A stretch of DNA of 64,000 bases from Marivita sp041725935 (GCA_041725935.1 JBGRQD010000005.1:195801-259800), one strand, 5' to 3'; positions 1 through 9,364 are shown, numbered from the stretch's first letter. Notes: generated by a model not told the origin, from the letters alone. Made by a program: numbers and translations.

Positions 1-393
1 GAGATTTCGCAGGGCCTGAAAGCGATTGCCAAGGAACTGGACATCCCGGTGATCGCGCTGTCGCAGCTGTCGCGTCAGGTGGAAAGCCGCGAGGACAAGC
101 GCCCGCAACTCAGCGACCTGCGGGAATCGGGATCGATCGAACAGGATGCCGACGTGGTGATGTTCGTGTTCCGCGAGGAATATTACAAGGAACGGGAAAA
201 ACCGGGCGATCACGAGCTGGAAAAGATGGCCGCCTGGCAGGATGAGATGGAGCGCCTGCACGGCCGCGCAGAGGTCATCATCGGCAAGCAGCGTCACGGT
301 CCCATCGGCAGCATCGAGCTTAGCTTCGAGGGCCGGTTCACCCGCTTCGGCAACCTCATCAAGCCGTGGCAGCAAGGTGCCGGAGACATGTGA
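1..393 (+). CDS. dnaB: Replicative DNA helicase DnaB, C-terminal fragment
   Basis: The window opens inside this gene; frame 1 is open from base 1 and stops with TGA at 391-393, leaving 130 residues. The fragment contains the DnaB/RecA-like segment with ALSQLSR, then QLSDLRESG and IEQDADVVMFVFREEYY, and ends with the conserved IGKQRHGPIG and FTRFGNLI stretch. These belong to the hexameric 5'-3' helicase that unwinds DNA at the replication fork. The Walker A motif and the N-terminal primase-binding domain lie outside the window. The next gene is convergent, 6 bases away. Confidence 0.94.
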   Translation, partial: EISQGLKAIAKELDIPVIALSQLSRQVESREDKRPQLSDLRESGSIEQDADVVMFVFREEYYKEREKPGDHELEKMAAWQDEMERLHGRAEVIIGKQRHGPIGSIELSFEGRFTRFGNLIKPWQQGAGDM

Positions 394-399
394 TCCACC

Positions 400-906
400 T
401 CAGGGCAGCGTGACGATCCCTCCGAACGGGGTTTCGGTGTTCCACCCATCCGGCAGCCCGAGAATGGCACAGACCGCGCGGATACAGCCTGAATGGGTCA
501 CAACGATGCTGTCTGGCGGAGTTGCCTGCAAGGCGGCGCGCACCCGGTTTTCAAGCATAGTGACGCTTTCACCGCCATGCGCCGCGTAGCCCATGAAATC
601 GGCGGCCCAGGCATCCAGCCCGCTGCGCGGAATCTCGGACCAGGGCACACCTTCCCAGGACCCGAAATCCATCTCGATCCAGCCCTGCTCACGCTGCGGG
701 ACTCCGCCATCGCGGCCAGCAATCCGCTCGGCCAGCGTCCGGCAGCGCAGCAGTGGCGAGGTGACGACATGGGCCATCGGCTGCAGGCGGCGCAGCACCT
801 CTTGCAGTTCGTCTTCGAAACTTGCGGCCAGCGCCAAATCCGTGCGCCCGTAACACGTGCCCTTGGCCACGTCCGGCGTCGTGTGCCGCACCAGCGTTAC
901 AGCCAT
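400..906 (-). CDS. cobC: Histidine phosphatase, CobC-like alpha-ribazole phosphatase
   Basis: The 168-residue protein begins MAVTLVRHTTPDV, where the RH of the phosphoglycerate-mutase-like superfamily is the catalytic histidine motif; CYGRTDLAL and the later VVTHSGCIRAV (second catalytic His) also fit. CobC removes the 5'-phosphate of alpha-ribazole phosphate or adenosylcobalamin phosphate at the end of B12 assembly. The ATG at 904-906 overlaps the end of cobS by 10 bases; an upstream extension of the frame runs antisense-free but is only an overlap with cobS. The specific role rests on its place behind cobT and cobS, because the family alone is generic. Confidence 0.8.
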   Translation of the reverse strand: MAVTLVRHTTPDVAKGTCYGRTDLALAASFEDELQEVLRRLQPMAHVVTSPLLRCRTLAERIAGRDGGVPQREQGWIEMDFGSWEGVPWSEIPRSGLDAWAADFMGYAAHGGESVTMLENRVRAALQATPPDSIVVTHSGCIRAVCAILGLPDGWNTETPFGGIVTLP

Positions 907-1664
907 GCCGCCAGCCCCAGATACAGACCCAGCTCGGTCACCTGCTGCATCCCACCAAGGCAATCCCCGGTATAGCCTCCAAGCTTGCGCAGAAAGATCA
1001 CCCGCAACCGCCACCCGGCCAGAAACGCGATGACGAGGCCGGTCAGCATGGGCAGCAGTCCGAACCAAAGGACCGCCGCGACCATGATGGCAAGCGCGGT
1101 TATCAACGCGACGCGGTAGCCTTCGGGTGTGACCGTCGGAGCCACGAACTTGGCCCCCTTGTCGCGGGCGTAGTCGTCCCACCGCACAACCTGCACCGCT
1201 GCCATGCGGCTGACGCCATGCCCCATCAGCAGGACAAGAGCGGCATCCAGCGGCGCGAGGCTCATCAATGCCGCTGCCTTGAGCGCAAGAACCAGACCCA
1301 GCGTGACCGTGCCGTAGGTGCCGATCCGGCTGTCGCGCATGATCTCGAGCGCGCGCTCCCGCGTCAGCCCGCCGCCCAGCCCGTCAGCGGCATCGGCCAG
1401 CCCATCTTCGTGGAACGCTCCGGTCGCAAAGATCGTTGCTGCAATCGACAAGAGCACCGCCACGGGCATTGGCCAGACCAGCGCGGTTGCGTAAAGCACC
1501 GCCGCGCCGATGGCACCGACAATCAGCCCGACCAGCGGGTAAAACCGCGTCGCGCGGATCAAGAGGTCATCCGAGAACGGCAAATCCTGTGGCACCGGCA
1601 GCCGGGTCAGGAACTGCACCGCAAGCAGAAACTCCTGCCACCGGGTTGCCTTGATGTCGCTCAT
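897..1664 (-). CDS. cobS: Adenosylcobinamide-GDP ribazoletransferase
   Basis: The 255-residue polytopic membrane protein matches CobS/CobV in length and motifs: FLTRLPVP near the start, FHEDGLADAADGLGGG around residue 85 and RDSRIGTYG around residue 110. It joins alpha-ribazole (or its phosphate) to adenosylcobinamide-GDP to give adenosylcobalamin at the inner membrane. Its ATG overlaps the cobT stop by 4 bases and its end overlaps cobC by 10, so the three genes are translationally coupled in the order cobT-cobS-cobC. Confidence 0.93.
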   Translation of the reverse strand: MSDIKATRWQEFLLAVQFLTRLPVPQDLPFSDDLLIRATRFYPLVGLIVGAIGAAVLYATALVWPMPVAVLLSIAATIFATGAFHEDGLADAADGLGGGLTRERALEIMRDSRIGTYGTVTLGLVLALKAAALMSLAPLDAALVLLMGHGVSRMAAVQVVRWDDYARDKGAKFVAPTVTPEGYRVALITALAIMVAAVLWFGLLPMLTGLVIAFLAGWRLRVIFLRKLGGYTGDCLGGMQQVTELGLYLGLAAWL

Positions 1665-2668
1665 ACCCGGCCCGAGACCCCTGCGCTGTCGAAACTGGCC
1701 ATGTCGTTGAGCATCGCCACCGCCGATTTCAAAATGGGCCAGGCCAGCACCGCCCCCGTGCCCTCGCCCAGCCGCAACCCCAGATCAAGCAGCGGCTCGG
1801 CCTGCAGCGCGTCGAGAATGGCCTGATGTCCCGGTTCGGCGGACCGGTGCGCAAAGATCATCGCTTCGCGGCAAGCCGGGTCCATGCACACGGCGATCAA
1901 GGCGGCCGCACTGGCGATGAACCCGTCCACCAGAATGATGCGCCGCGCCTCTGCGGCCCCAAGCATTGCACCGGCGATCATGGCGATCTCGAACCCGCCG
2001 AATTCGGCCAGCACCTCGGCAGGATCGGTCAACCCCGGACGGCGCGCGGCGACCTTCCCGAGGATGCGGCGCTTGGTGGCGAGACCGGCATCGTCCAGCC
2101 CGGTACCGCGTCCGATCAATGCGTCCAGCTCCGATCCGGTGAGTGCATGTGCGATCAGTGTCGCGGCGGATGTGTTGCCGATGCCCATTTCGCCAAAGGC
2201 CACCGCGTCCCACGCGCCCTCCTGCCCGATATCGCGCCCTGCTGCCAAGGCAGCATCGCACTGAGCGCGGGTCATCGCCGGACCCTCAAGGCTGCTTGCC
2301 GTTCCTTCGGCAATGGGCAGGTTGCGCACTTCGGGCACAAGGAAATGCCCGCCGATCACACCCGCGTTGACCACCTGCAGCGCCACATCATTGGCCTTGC
2401 AAAAGACATTGGCCGCAGCGCCCCCGGCAGCAAAGTTGAGCACCATCTGGCGCGTGACCTCGGAGGGATAGGCGGACACCCCGTGGTGCGCGATTCCGTG
2501 GTCGGCGGCAAAGATTGTCAGGCAACAGCTTTGCATCCTCGGGGACAGCGTCTGCTGCACCCGGGCCACCTGCGCGGCCAGAGCCTCGATCCGCGCAAGC
2601 GCACCCAGAGGTTTGGTTTTTCCGTCGATCTTTGCCGCGAGCGCGGTCTCGAAATTCTGATCTGTCAT
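1661..2668 (-). CDS. cobT: Nicotinate-nucleotide--dimethylbenzimidazole phosphoribosyltransferase
   Basis: The 335-residue product shows the CobT signatures FAADHGIA, the GEMGIGNTSAA loop, and the C-terminal HRSAEPGH and GLRLGEGTGAVLAW segment that carries the catalytic glutamate. It transfers the phosphoribosyl group of nicotinate mononucleotide to 5,6-dimethylbenzimidazole to make alpha-ribazole phosphate, the lower ligand of B12. It is the first gene of the cobTSC unit and is divergent from alr, with about 120 bases between the starts. I saw no cobalamin riboswitch in that gap. Confidence 0.95.
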   Translation of the reverse strand: MTDQNFETALAAKIDGKTKPLGALARIEALAAQVARVQQTLSPRMQSCCLTIFAADHGIAHHGVSAYPSEVTRQMVLNFAAGGAAANVFCKANDVALQVVNAGVIGGHFLVPEVRNLPIAEGTASSLEGPAMTRAQCDAALAAGRDIGQEGAWDAVAFGEMGIGNTSAATLIAHALTGSELDALIGRGTGLDDAGLATKRRILGKVAARRPGLTDPAEVLAEFGGFEIAMIAGAMLGAAEARRIILVDGFIASAAALIAVCMDPACREAMIFAHRSAEPGHQAILDALQAEPLLDLGLRLGEGTGAVLAWPILKSAVAMLNDMASFDSAGVSGRV

Positions 2669-2790
2669 GGCCGCGTGCTACCCTTAAGCCGAAGGTCGGA
2701 CAACTGCAAATCCGCCCCAATCGCGCGGCAAAGCGCATCGAAGAATTTTTCCCGCTTGACCCCTCGCATGGACACGCACAAACACCGCGC

Positions 2791-3828
2791 ATGGCACAGT
2801 CTGTTCTGACGATTGATCTGGGCGCGATTTGCGCCAACTGGCGGGCACTTGCGGCGATGAACGCGGGTGAGACCGCTGCCGTCGTCAAGGCGAATGCCTA
2901 TGGTCTGGGTGCGGCCAAGGTCGCCACCGCCCTTGCAGAGGCCGGTGTGCGCACGTTCTTTGTCGCACAGGCCGAAGAAGGTGTCGTGATCCGTCAGGCG
3001 CTTGGCCCCGGCCCAACGATCTGCGTCTTTGGCGGGCACATGCAGGGCGATGCGCCGCTTCTGCGGGATGCGAACCTCGTTCCGATGATCAATTCCATCG
3101 ACCAGATGCTGCGCCATGTCGAAGCGCTGCCCGGCCATCCCTTCGGCATCCAGCTGGACAGCGGGATGAACCGTCTTGGCATGGAGCCGGGCGAGTGGTC
3201 TGCGCTGCGTGACATCGCGCTCAGCCAGAGCCCGGTTCTGGTGATGAGCCATCTGGCCTGTGCAGATGAACCAACCCACGGGATGAACGCATTTCAGCTT
3301 CAGACCTTCCGCCAGATGACCGACGGGATCGACGCACCCCGGTCGCTGGCCGCGACGGGTGGGACCATCCTTGGACCAGACTACCATTTCGACATGACCC
3401 GTCCGGGCGTCGGCCTTTACGGCGGCCTGCCGTTTGTCGATGCGCGGCCGGTGGTGTCGCTGTCTATTCCGGTCATTCAGGTCCGTGATGTGAACCCCGG
3501 CGAATCCGTGGGCTATGGCAACTCTTGGGTAGCCCGTGTGCCGGGTCGGATCGCCACGATTTCGGCGGGCTATGCCGACGGGATCATCCGCGCGATGGGC
3601 CCAAAGGCGTATGTCTGGGCGGGAGAGACCCGCTGCAAGATCGTCGGGCGCATCTCGATGGACCTGATCGGCGTCGAGGTCAGCGCGGTCAAGGACATGC
3701 CGGACATGGTTGAACTGCTCGGGCGGCACCAGACCGTGGACACGCTGGCAGACGCGGCGGGCACCATCGGCTACGAGATCCTGACCTCGCTCGGGACGCG
3801 CTACGCCCGCACCTATCTCGGCGCATGA
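2791..3828 (+). CDS. alr: Alanine racemase, PLP-dependent
   Basis: The 345-residue protein has the N-terminal PLP motif VVKANAYGLGA with Lys33 as the likely Schiff-base lysine, LDSGMNRLG, and the ISAGYADG motif carrying the second catalytic base, Tyr261. It interconverts L- and D-alanine for peptidoglycan or for alanine use. I placed the start at ATG 2791 (MAQSVLTIDLGA), which fits family N termini; the frame stays open 92 codons further upstream across the cobT promoter, so that extension is probably spurious. A small membrane protein gene follows after 13 bases. Confidence 0.93.
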   Translation: MAQSVLTIDLGAICANWRALAAMNAGETAAVVKANAYGLGAAKVATALAEAGVRTFFVAQAEEGVVIRQALGPGPTICVFGGHMQGDAPLLRDANLVPMINSIDQMLRHVEALPGHPFGIQLDSGMNRLGMEPGEWSALRDIALSQSPVLVMSHLACADEPTHGMNAFQLQTFRQMTDGIDAPRSLAATGGTILGPDYHFDMTRPGVGLYGGLPFVDARPVVSLSIPVIQVRDVNPGESVGYGNSWVARVPGRIATISAGYADGIIRAMGPKAYVWAGETRCKIVGRISMDLIGVEVSAVKDMPDMVELLGRHQTVDTLADAAGTIGYEILTSLGTRYARTYLGA

Positions 3829-3841
3829 TCGCGCGGCGGGC

Positions 3842-4228
3842 ATGAGCTTTTTCGAACCCTCCCCCGTGCTGCTGGCCTTCATCTTCGTGCAGCGCTTCGT
3901 GTTTTTCGAGGTTCTGGCGGTGCTGGCCCTGCTGCGGGCCGGTGTCGGGCTTGGATTGGCGCGGGTGCCTGCGCTGATCACACTGCTGATCTGCACCGCC
4001 GCCATTGCGGCAACCTTTGCACCCGCCCTGAACCTGCAAGACCTGCCCGTCTATGCGCCGATGGCCCGCCTTCAGGCATCGGGCGGTGGAATGACCCTAC
4101 CGCTGGTGGCGTCGGGCGTGTTCGCCCTTGGCCTGTTCCTGCCGCAACGGCGCTGGCGCTGGATCGACTGGGTGCATGTCGTCGGGGTGCTGACGTTTGT
4201 CGGCCTCTGGGTCGCGACGCGGATCTGA
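3842..4228 (+). CDS. Small integral membrane protein of unknown function
   Basis: The 128-residue product is almost entirely hydrophobic, with about four predicted membrane segments (near residues 8-32, 42-60, 85-102 and 108-126). I do not recognise a named family. It starts 13 bases after alr and ends 3 bases before a PqiA-like gene, so the three are probably cotranscribed. An envelope-related role would suit its neighbours but is only inference. Confidence 0.6.
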   Translation: MSFFEPSPVLLAFIFVQRFVFFEVLAVLALLRAGVGLGLARVPALITLLICTAAIAATFAPALNLQDLPVYAPMARLQASGGGMTLPLVASGVFALGLFLPQRRWRWIDWVHVVGVLTFVGLWVATRI

Positions 4229-4231
4229 CGG

Positions 4232-4672
4232 GTGACCGTCCTCAAATGGATCAACCTCGCGCTGCTGGTGCTTTACCCAGTGTCGTGGAGCGCGCCCTTG
4301 ATGCGCGCGGGTCTTCTGCCGCTTTTCGGGCTCAGCGAAATCAGCGTTCTGACCGGGCTGCAGGCGCTCTGGGGCACGGACATTCTGCTGGCGCTGATCG
4401 TGACGGTGTTTGCGTTGGTCGCGCCCTACATGAAGACGATCGGGCTGGCGCTGGTGCAGTTCCGTCTGCTCAGCCGTCGCGCCTTGCCGACGCTCAGCCT
4501 GATGGGCAAGCTGGCGATGGCCGATGTGTTCTTGATCGCGCTCTACATCACGGTCGTCAAAGGCATCGGGATCGGGCGGATCGAAACCGCCTGGGGGCTG
4601 TATCTCTTCACCGCCTGCATTCTGACCTCGCTTTTGATCAGCCTCCTCGAGACGCGCCGCATCTCCCATTGA
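4232..4672 (+). CDS. Paraquat-inducible protein A (PqiA) family membrane protein
   Basis: The start is GTG at 4232 (MTVLKWINLALLVLYPVSW), 3 bases after the preceding stop. The 146-residue protein has about four membrane helices and the PqiA-domain layout, including the APYMKTIGLALVQFRLL stretch between helices 2 and 3 and the MGKLAMADVFLIALYI segment. E. coli PqiA acts with MCE-domain proteins in lipid transport and envelope integrity; this is a single-domain version without an adjacent MCE gene. The family call is from sequence pattern only. Confidence 0.65.
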   Translation: MTVLKWINLALLVLYPVSWSAPLMRAGLLPLFGLSEISVLTGLQALWGTDILLALIVTVFALVAPYMKTIGLALVQFRLLSRRALPTLSLMGKLAMADVFLIALYITVVKGIGIGRIETAWGLYLFTACILTSLLISLLETRRISH

Positions 4673-4825
4673 CCACGGATCGGAAACAATCGTGCAGAAT
4701 CGCAACGGTTGTTTACAACTCCGCCGGCAGTCCGAAAAATCGTTAAAAAACAGTATGTCCTGACCGGTGTTCGGCATAAAGTCGCCGATGTTGCCGATAT
4801 GTAGATGGTTACTTGGGGGTATCCG

Positions 4826-5680
4826 ATGATTGGAGCGATGCGATCGCTTGTCGTTTCGACGGGCTGGTTGATGCAACGTTTGATGTTCTTGGCTCTGAGC
4901 CTGCTTGGGCTGGGGGCGTTGGGATACACGCTGGCCTGCGCATTCGGCGTCGCGCCATGGCTCGACATGACCGCAACATTTGGGGGTGTGGCCTATGCTC
5001 AGGCCGGACAGGTTGTGCAGATCGGTCTGACTGGACTCTTACTCGGGCTGTGCGCGTTCCTGCCTGCAAACGCCCGGATCATGGCTTTGGAAACCTCGCA
5101 CCGACGCTTCCATATCGGCATGGAGGACGTCGCCCGCGCCTACCGTCTGGCGCACGCGGTCGACCGCGACGGCGTGTTCAAACTGCGGTCCGAATTTGAT
5201 TCGGTCCGCGAACGTATGGCCTTCCTGCGCGATCATCCCGATCTGGCAGAGCTTGAACCCTCGGTCCTCGAAGTGGCCAGCCAGATGAGCCATGTCTCGC
5301 GGGACCTTGCGGATACCTATTCCGACCGCAGTGTCGCGCGCGCCCGCGATTTCCTGATCCAGCGGCAACAGGAAATCGAGGACTTCAACACAAGGATCGA
5401 CGCGGCCAAAGCCAGCGCCGCGGAAATGCGCGTCTGGATCGACAGGCTCGAGTTGGAAGAAAGCGTGGCCAAGTCGCAGCTGGCCCGCCTGCAGGATGAA
5501 TTGTCCGATATTCTGCCTGAACTCTACGGTGACGACGCTGTGGCGCTCCAGCCGGCTCGCGTTGCAACACGCTCCGATCATGACCGCACCACCTGGGACG
5601 ATTGGGAAGATCCGGTGCCGGTGCCAGAGTCCGAAGACAACCGGATCGTGGCCCTGCTCGCGCGGCGCGCTGCCGAATAA
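4826..5680 (+). CDS. Membrane-anchored coiled-coil protein of unknown function
   Basis: The 284-residue protein has two N-terminal membrane segments (about residues 15-40 and 60-80) followed by a long charged helical part, roughly residues 95-240, rich in Glu, Gln, Arg and Ala with heptad-like spacing, and an acidic tail. The chosen ATG at 4826 has a run of five G at 4815-4819, six bases upstream; an in-frame ATG at 4805 lacks such a site. The gene sits directly upstream of radA with a 57-base gap. Its function is unknown; the architecture suggests a membrane-tethered scaffold. Confidence 0.7.
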   Translation: MIGAMRSLVVSTGWLMQRLMFLALSLLGLGALGYTLACAFGVAPWLDMTATFGGVAYAQAGQVVQIGLTGLLLGLCAFLPANARIMALETSHRRFHIGMEDVARAYRLAHAVDRDGVFKLRSEFDSVRERMAFLRDHPDLAELEPSVLEVASQMSHVSRDLADTYSDRSVARARDFLIQRQQEIEDFNTRIDAAKASAAEMRVWIDRLELEESVAKSQLARLQDELSDILPELYGDDAVALQPARVATRSDHDRTTWDDWEDPVPVPESEDNRIVALLARRAAE

Positions 5681-5737
5681 TCCGGCGCGTGCAGCCGCCG
5701 CTTGCAGGCCTGCGCAGCTTGGGCCACAAGCAGCGTC

Positions 5738-7105
5738 ATGGCGAAATCCTCGGCCACCTTTGTCTGTCAATCCTGCGGGACCACGACCACCAAATGGTCG
5801 GGTCGATGCGACGCATGCGGCGAATGGAACTGCATCGTCGAAGAGGTGCCGCTGGCCGCCGGACCAGCTGCCAAGACTCTGGGCGCCTCCAAGGGGCGGT
5901 CCCTGCCGCTCAGCGACCTGTCCAGCACCGAAGCGCCGCCACCACGCACCACATCCGGGCTGGACGAACTGGACCGTGTGCTGGGCGGAGGGCTGGTGCC
6001 CGCCTCGGCGCTTCTGGTCGGCGGTGATCCCGGCATCGGGAAATCGACACTGCTGTTGCAGGCCGCCGCCGCCTTTGCCAATGCCGGTCTCAAGGTCATC
6101 TACATCTCCGGCGAAGAGGCCAGCGCACAGGTGCGGATGCGCGCCGCGCGGCTGGGCCTGCGGGATGCGCCGGTCAAGCTGGCGACCGAAACCAACCTGC
6201 GCGATATCCTCACGACGCTTGAGAACGAAAAACCCGATCTGGCGATCATCGACTCGATCCAGACCATGTGGGCCGACAATGTCGCCTCTGCCCCCGGCAG
6301 CGTGGCGCAGGTGCGCGCCTCGGCCCACGAACTGACCAGCTTTGCCAAGCGGCGCGGCACCTCGATCGTGATGGTGGGCCATGTCACCAAGGACGGTCAG
6401 ATCGCCGGTCCGCGCGTGGTCGAACACATGGTCGACACGGTGCTTTATTTCGAGGGCGAACGCGGGCACCAGTTCCGCATCCTGCGCGCCGTCAAGAACC
6501 GCTTTGGCCCGGCGGATGAAATCGGTGTGTTCGAGATGACGGGCAGCGGACTGGCCGAAGTGGCGAATCCCTCGGCGCTGTTCTTGTCCGAACGCGGCGA
6601 CCCGTCCCCCGGATCGGCGGTCTTTGCCGGGATCGAAGGCACACGTCCGGTTCTGGTGGAATTTCAGGCGCTTGTGGCCCCCACGCCACACAGCCAGCCG
6701 CGCCGGTCGGTGGTCGGTTGGGATGGCGGGCGACTGGCCATGATCCTTGCCGTGCTCGAGGCGCGCTGCGGCATTCCGTTTGCCGGGATGGATGTTTATC
6801 TCAACGTTGCGGGCGGAATGAAGGTCAGCGAACCGGCGGCCGATCTGGCCGTGGCTGCAGCCCTTTTGTCGGCCCGCGAAGACATTGCCTTACCTGCCGA
6901 GACAGTGGTTTTCGGGGAAATCAGCCTGTCGGGCGCATTGCGCCCCGTTGGCCAAACCGAAAATCGGTTGAAAGAGGCACAAAAACTTGGTTTTACCGCC
7001 GCGATAGTGCCAAAGGGTGGAACATCGGCGCCCCGCGACGGGATCGCGGCAACCGAGATCGACGCTTTGGCCAGCTTTGTTGGTGATGTATTCGGCGCCG
7101 GGTAG
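5738..7105 (+). CDS. radA: DNA repair protein RadA (Sms)
   Basis: The 455-residue protein has the full RadA layout: an N-terminal C4 zinc finger (Cys10, Cys13, Cys24, Cys27), a RecA-like ATPase with Walker A GGDPGIGKST near residues 95-104, the RadA-specific KNRFG motif near residues 253-257, and a C-terminal Lon-like domain ending the protein. RadA is a helicase that promotes branch migration of recombination intermediates. The start ATG 5738 (MAKSSATFVCQSCG) puts the zinc finger at its usual position. cvpA follows after 32 bases, then purF. Confidence 0.96.
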   Translation: MAKSSATFVCQSCGTTTTKWSGRCDACGEWNCIVEEVPLAAGPAAKTLGASKGRSLPLSDLSSTEAPPPRTTSGLDELDRVLGGGLVPASALLVGGDPGIGKSTLLLQAAAAFANAGLKVIYISGEEASAQVRMRAARLGLRDAPVKLATETNLRDILTTLENEKPDLAIIDSIQTMWADNVASAPGSVAQVRASAHELTSFAKRRGTSIVMVGHVTKDGQIAGPRVVEHMVDTVLYFEGERGHQFRILRAVKNRFGPADEIGVFEMTGSGLAEVANPSALFLSERGDPSPGSAVFAGIEGTRPVLVEFQALVAPTPHSQPRRSVVGWDGGRLAMILAVLEARCGIPFAGMDVYLNVAGGMKVSEPAADLAVAAALLSAREDIALPAETVVFGEISLSGALRPVGQTENRLKEAQKLGFTAAIVPKGGTSAPRDGIAATEIDALASFVGDVFGAG

Positions 7106-7137
7106 CGCCATCCGATTGAAAAGAAGGGCAAGGACCG

Positions 7138-7710
7138 ATGGAAGGGTTCACCATTATTGACGGCGTCGTTGCCGTCGTCATCGTTCTGTCTGCGCTTCTG
7201 GCCTATTCGCGTGGCGTCGTCCGCGAAACAATGGCCATTCTCGGCTGGATTGCAGCCGCGGTTCTGGGCTTCATGTTCGGCCCGCAGGTGCGCCCGCTGA
7301 TGACGGAAATCCCGGTCATCGGGGAGTTCCTGACCGGCAGCTGCGAACTCAGCGTGATCGGCGGGTTTGCGGCGGTGTTCACCGTGGCGCTGGTGATCAT
7401 GTCGTTCTTCACCCCGCTCTTTTCCACCATCGTGCAGCGCTCGGCGTTCGGCGGTGTCGATCAGGCGCTGGGCTTTCTATTTGGCGTGGCGCGCGGTGTG
7501 TTGCTGGTGGCCGTCGCGTTCTTTGTCTACTCGGTCGTGATCACGGCGCAGGATGTCCCGATGATCGACGACAGCCGCTCTGCCGTGGTGTTCGGACGCC
7601 TCACCGGCCAGATCGAACAGCGCAACCCCGAACAGGCGCTGGGCTGGATCACTGCACAGTACGAGCAGCTGGTCGGCGTCTGCGATGCCCCGACAAACAG
7701 CGACACCTGA
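7138..7710 (+). CDS. cvpA: CvpA family inner membrane protein
   Basis: The 190-residue protein has four predicted membrane helices in the CvpA pattern: an N-terminal D-G-VV helix, YSRGVVRETMAILGWIAA, and a third segment around FGGVDQALGFLFGVARG. CvpA was first described for colicin V production and is often found just upstream of purF, as here. The molecular function is unresolved. The C terminus is a short cytoplasmic or periplasmic tail. Confidence 0.88.
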   Translation: MEGFTIIDGVVAVVIVLSALLAYSRGVVRETMAILGWIAAAVLGFMFGPQVRPLMTEIPVIGEFLTGSCELSVIGGFAAVFTVALVIMSFFTPLFSTIVQRSAFGGVDQALGFLFGVARGVLLVAVAFFVYSVVITAQDVPMIDDSRSAVVFGRLTGQIEQRNPEQALGWITAQYEQLVGVCDAPTNSDT

Positions 7711-7815
7711 TAAAGATCGGTCAACCTGTCGCGGAATCATGATAGTTTCGTGACACGGGGCGCTATGGCGCTTAAGACGGGGCATCCTCTGCTGCCACGG
7801 ATTCGGAGTACCGAT

Positions 7816-9288
7816 TTGTCCGACACCCAGATGCCACCCGCCCATCCATTCGACGACGACAAGCTCAAGGAAGAATGCGGAATTTTCGGCGTTGTCGGTG
7901 TCACCGATGCGGCGAACTTTGTCGCCCTCGGCCTGCACGCGCTGCAACATCGCGGTCAAGAAGCCGGCGGGATCGTGTCCCACCACCCCGAGCACGGCTT
8001 CAACTCTGCCCGCCGCTTCGGCTATGTACGCGACAACTTCACCAGCCACAGGCTGATGGAAACCCTGCCCGGCGAACTGGCCATAGGCCATGTGCGCTAC
8101 TCGACGGCAGGCTCCAAGGGCCAGACCCAGATCCGCGATGTGCAGCCGTTCTTCGGCGAATTCTCGATGGGTGGGGCGGCGATTGCCCATAACGGCAACA
8201 TCACCAATGCCGACGCCCTGCGCCGCGAATTGATCGAGCGCGGCTCGATCTTCCAGAGCTCCAGCGACAGCGAATGCATCATCCACCTGATGGCCCGCTC
8301 GCTCCAGCGCAACATCCCCGAACGGATGGAAGACGCGCTGCGCCGCGTCGAAGGCGCGTTCTCGGTCGTCGCCATGACCCGCACCAAACTGATCGGCGTC
8401 CGCGACCCGCTGGGCGTGCGCCCGCTGGTGCTGGGCAAGATCGGCGATGGTTGGGCGTTGAGTTCGGAAACCTGCGCGCTCGACATCATCGGTGCCGAAT
8501 ATGTCCGCGAGATTGAACCGGGCGAGATGGTGGTCATCACCGCCGAAGATGGTGTTGAATCGATCCGTCCGTTCCGTCCGCAGAAATCGCGCTTCTGCAT
8601 TTTCGAACACGTCTACTTCTCGCGCCCCGACAGCATCATCGGCGACCGCTCGGTCTACGAGACCCGCCGCCAGATCGGTGTCGAGCTGGCCCGTGAAACG
8701 CCGGTGGAGGCCGATCTGGTCTGCCCGGTCCCCGACAGCGGCACGCCTGCCGCCATCGGTTATGCCTTCGAGTCGGGCATCCCCTACGGCATGGGGATCA
8801 TCCGCAATCAATATATGGGCCGCACGTTCATCGAACCGACCGAGCAGATCCGTAACATGGGGGTGCGCCTCAAGCTCAACGTCAACCGCGCCCTGATCAA
8901 GGGCAAGCGCGTTGTGCTGGTCGATGACTCTGTCGTGCGCGGCACCACCAGCCGCAAGATCAAGGAGATGATCCTCGATGCCGGTGCCGCAGAGGTGCAT
9001 TTCCGCATCGCATCGCCCCCGACCGCGTGGCCCTGCTTCTATGGTGTCGACACGCCCCAACGCGAAAAGCTGCTGGCCGCCACCATGAGCGAGGACGAGA
9101 TGCGCGATCACCTCGGCGTAAACAGCCTCAAGTTCATCTCGCTCGACGGCCTCTACCGCGCCGTGGGCGAGGCGTCGGGCCGCGACCCCAAGTCACCGCA
9201 ATATTGCGATGCGTGTTTCTCAGGTGAATACCCTGTGGAACCGTCCGACATGGTCGAAAAAGGGTTCCAGATGAAGGCGGCCGAGTAA
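7816..9288 (+). CDS. purF: Amidophosphoribosyltransferase
   Basis: This enzyme makes phosphoribosylamine from PRPP and glutamine, the first committed step of purine synthesis. The N-terminal Ntn glutaminase begins at Cys in EECGIFGVVG (Cys21 with this start, after a short propeptide), and the C-terminal domain has the PRPP loop VVLVDDSVVRGTT. Three starts are possible: TTG 7816 has GGAG at 7805-7808, seven bases upstream; ATG 7831 lacks a clear ribosome site; the frame extends to 7750. I prefer TTG 7816, giving 490 residues, which is normal for the family. Confidence 0.95.
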   Translation: MSDTQMPPAHPFDDDKLKEECGIFGVVGVTDAANFVALGLHALQHRGQEAGGIVSHHPEHGFNSARRFGYVRDNFTSHRLMETLPGELAIGHVRYSTAGSKGQTQIRDVQPFFGEFSMGGAAIAHNGNITNADALRRELIERGSIFQSSSDSECIIHLMARSLQRNIPERMEDALRRVEGAFSVVAMTRTKLIGVRDPLGVRPLVLGKIGDGWALSSETCALDIIGAEYVREIEPGEMVVITAEDGVESIRPFRPQKSRFCIFEHVYFSRPDSIIGDRSVYETRRQIGVELARETPVEADLVCPVPDSGTPAAIGYAFESGIPYGMGIIRNQYMGRTFIEPTEQIRNMGVRLKLNVNRALIKGKRVVLVDDSVVRGTTSRKIKEMILDAGAAEVHFRIASPPTAWPCFYGVDTPQREKLLAATMSEDEMRDHLGVNSLKFISLDGLYRAVGEASGRDPKSPQYCDACFSGEYPVEPSDMVEKGFQMKAAE

Positions 9289-9338
9289 GCCTCGGCAGCC
9301 TTCCGCGCAGCCCCGAACATCCGCTTTCCATTGCCGTG

Positions 9339-9364
9339 CATTCGCCGCATCTGACAGGCGAATG
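9339..9364 (+). terminator. Stem-loop downstream of purF
   Basis: CATTCGCC at 9339-9346 and GGCGAATG at 9357-9364 form an 8-bp stem with a 10-base loop, followed by AAAACA rather than a T-run. It lies 50 bases after the purF stop and just before the small gene at 9385. It may be a weak terminator or a processing site. Confidence 0.45.

Noticed and set aside
897..1182. Upstream extension of the cobC-like frame to 1182
   Set aside because: The region is inside cobS in another frame, and the conserved histidine phosphatase N terminus starts at 906.
822..1826. Long plus-strand frame across cobS
   Set aside because: Low-complexity His/Arg/Gln-rich product, the shadow of high-GC genes on the other strand.
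2515..2790. Upstream extension of alr
   Set aside because: It overlaps the start of cobT and the intergenic promoter; alr family N termini begin at MAQSVLTIDLGA.
2669..2790. Cobalamin riboswitch upstream of cobT
   Set aside because: The gap is too short for the typical element, and no B12-box-like sequence was seen.
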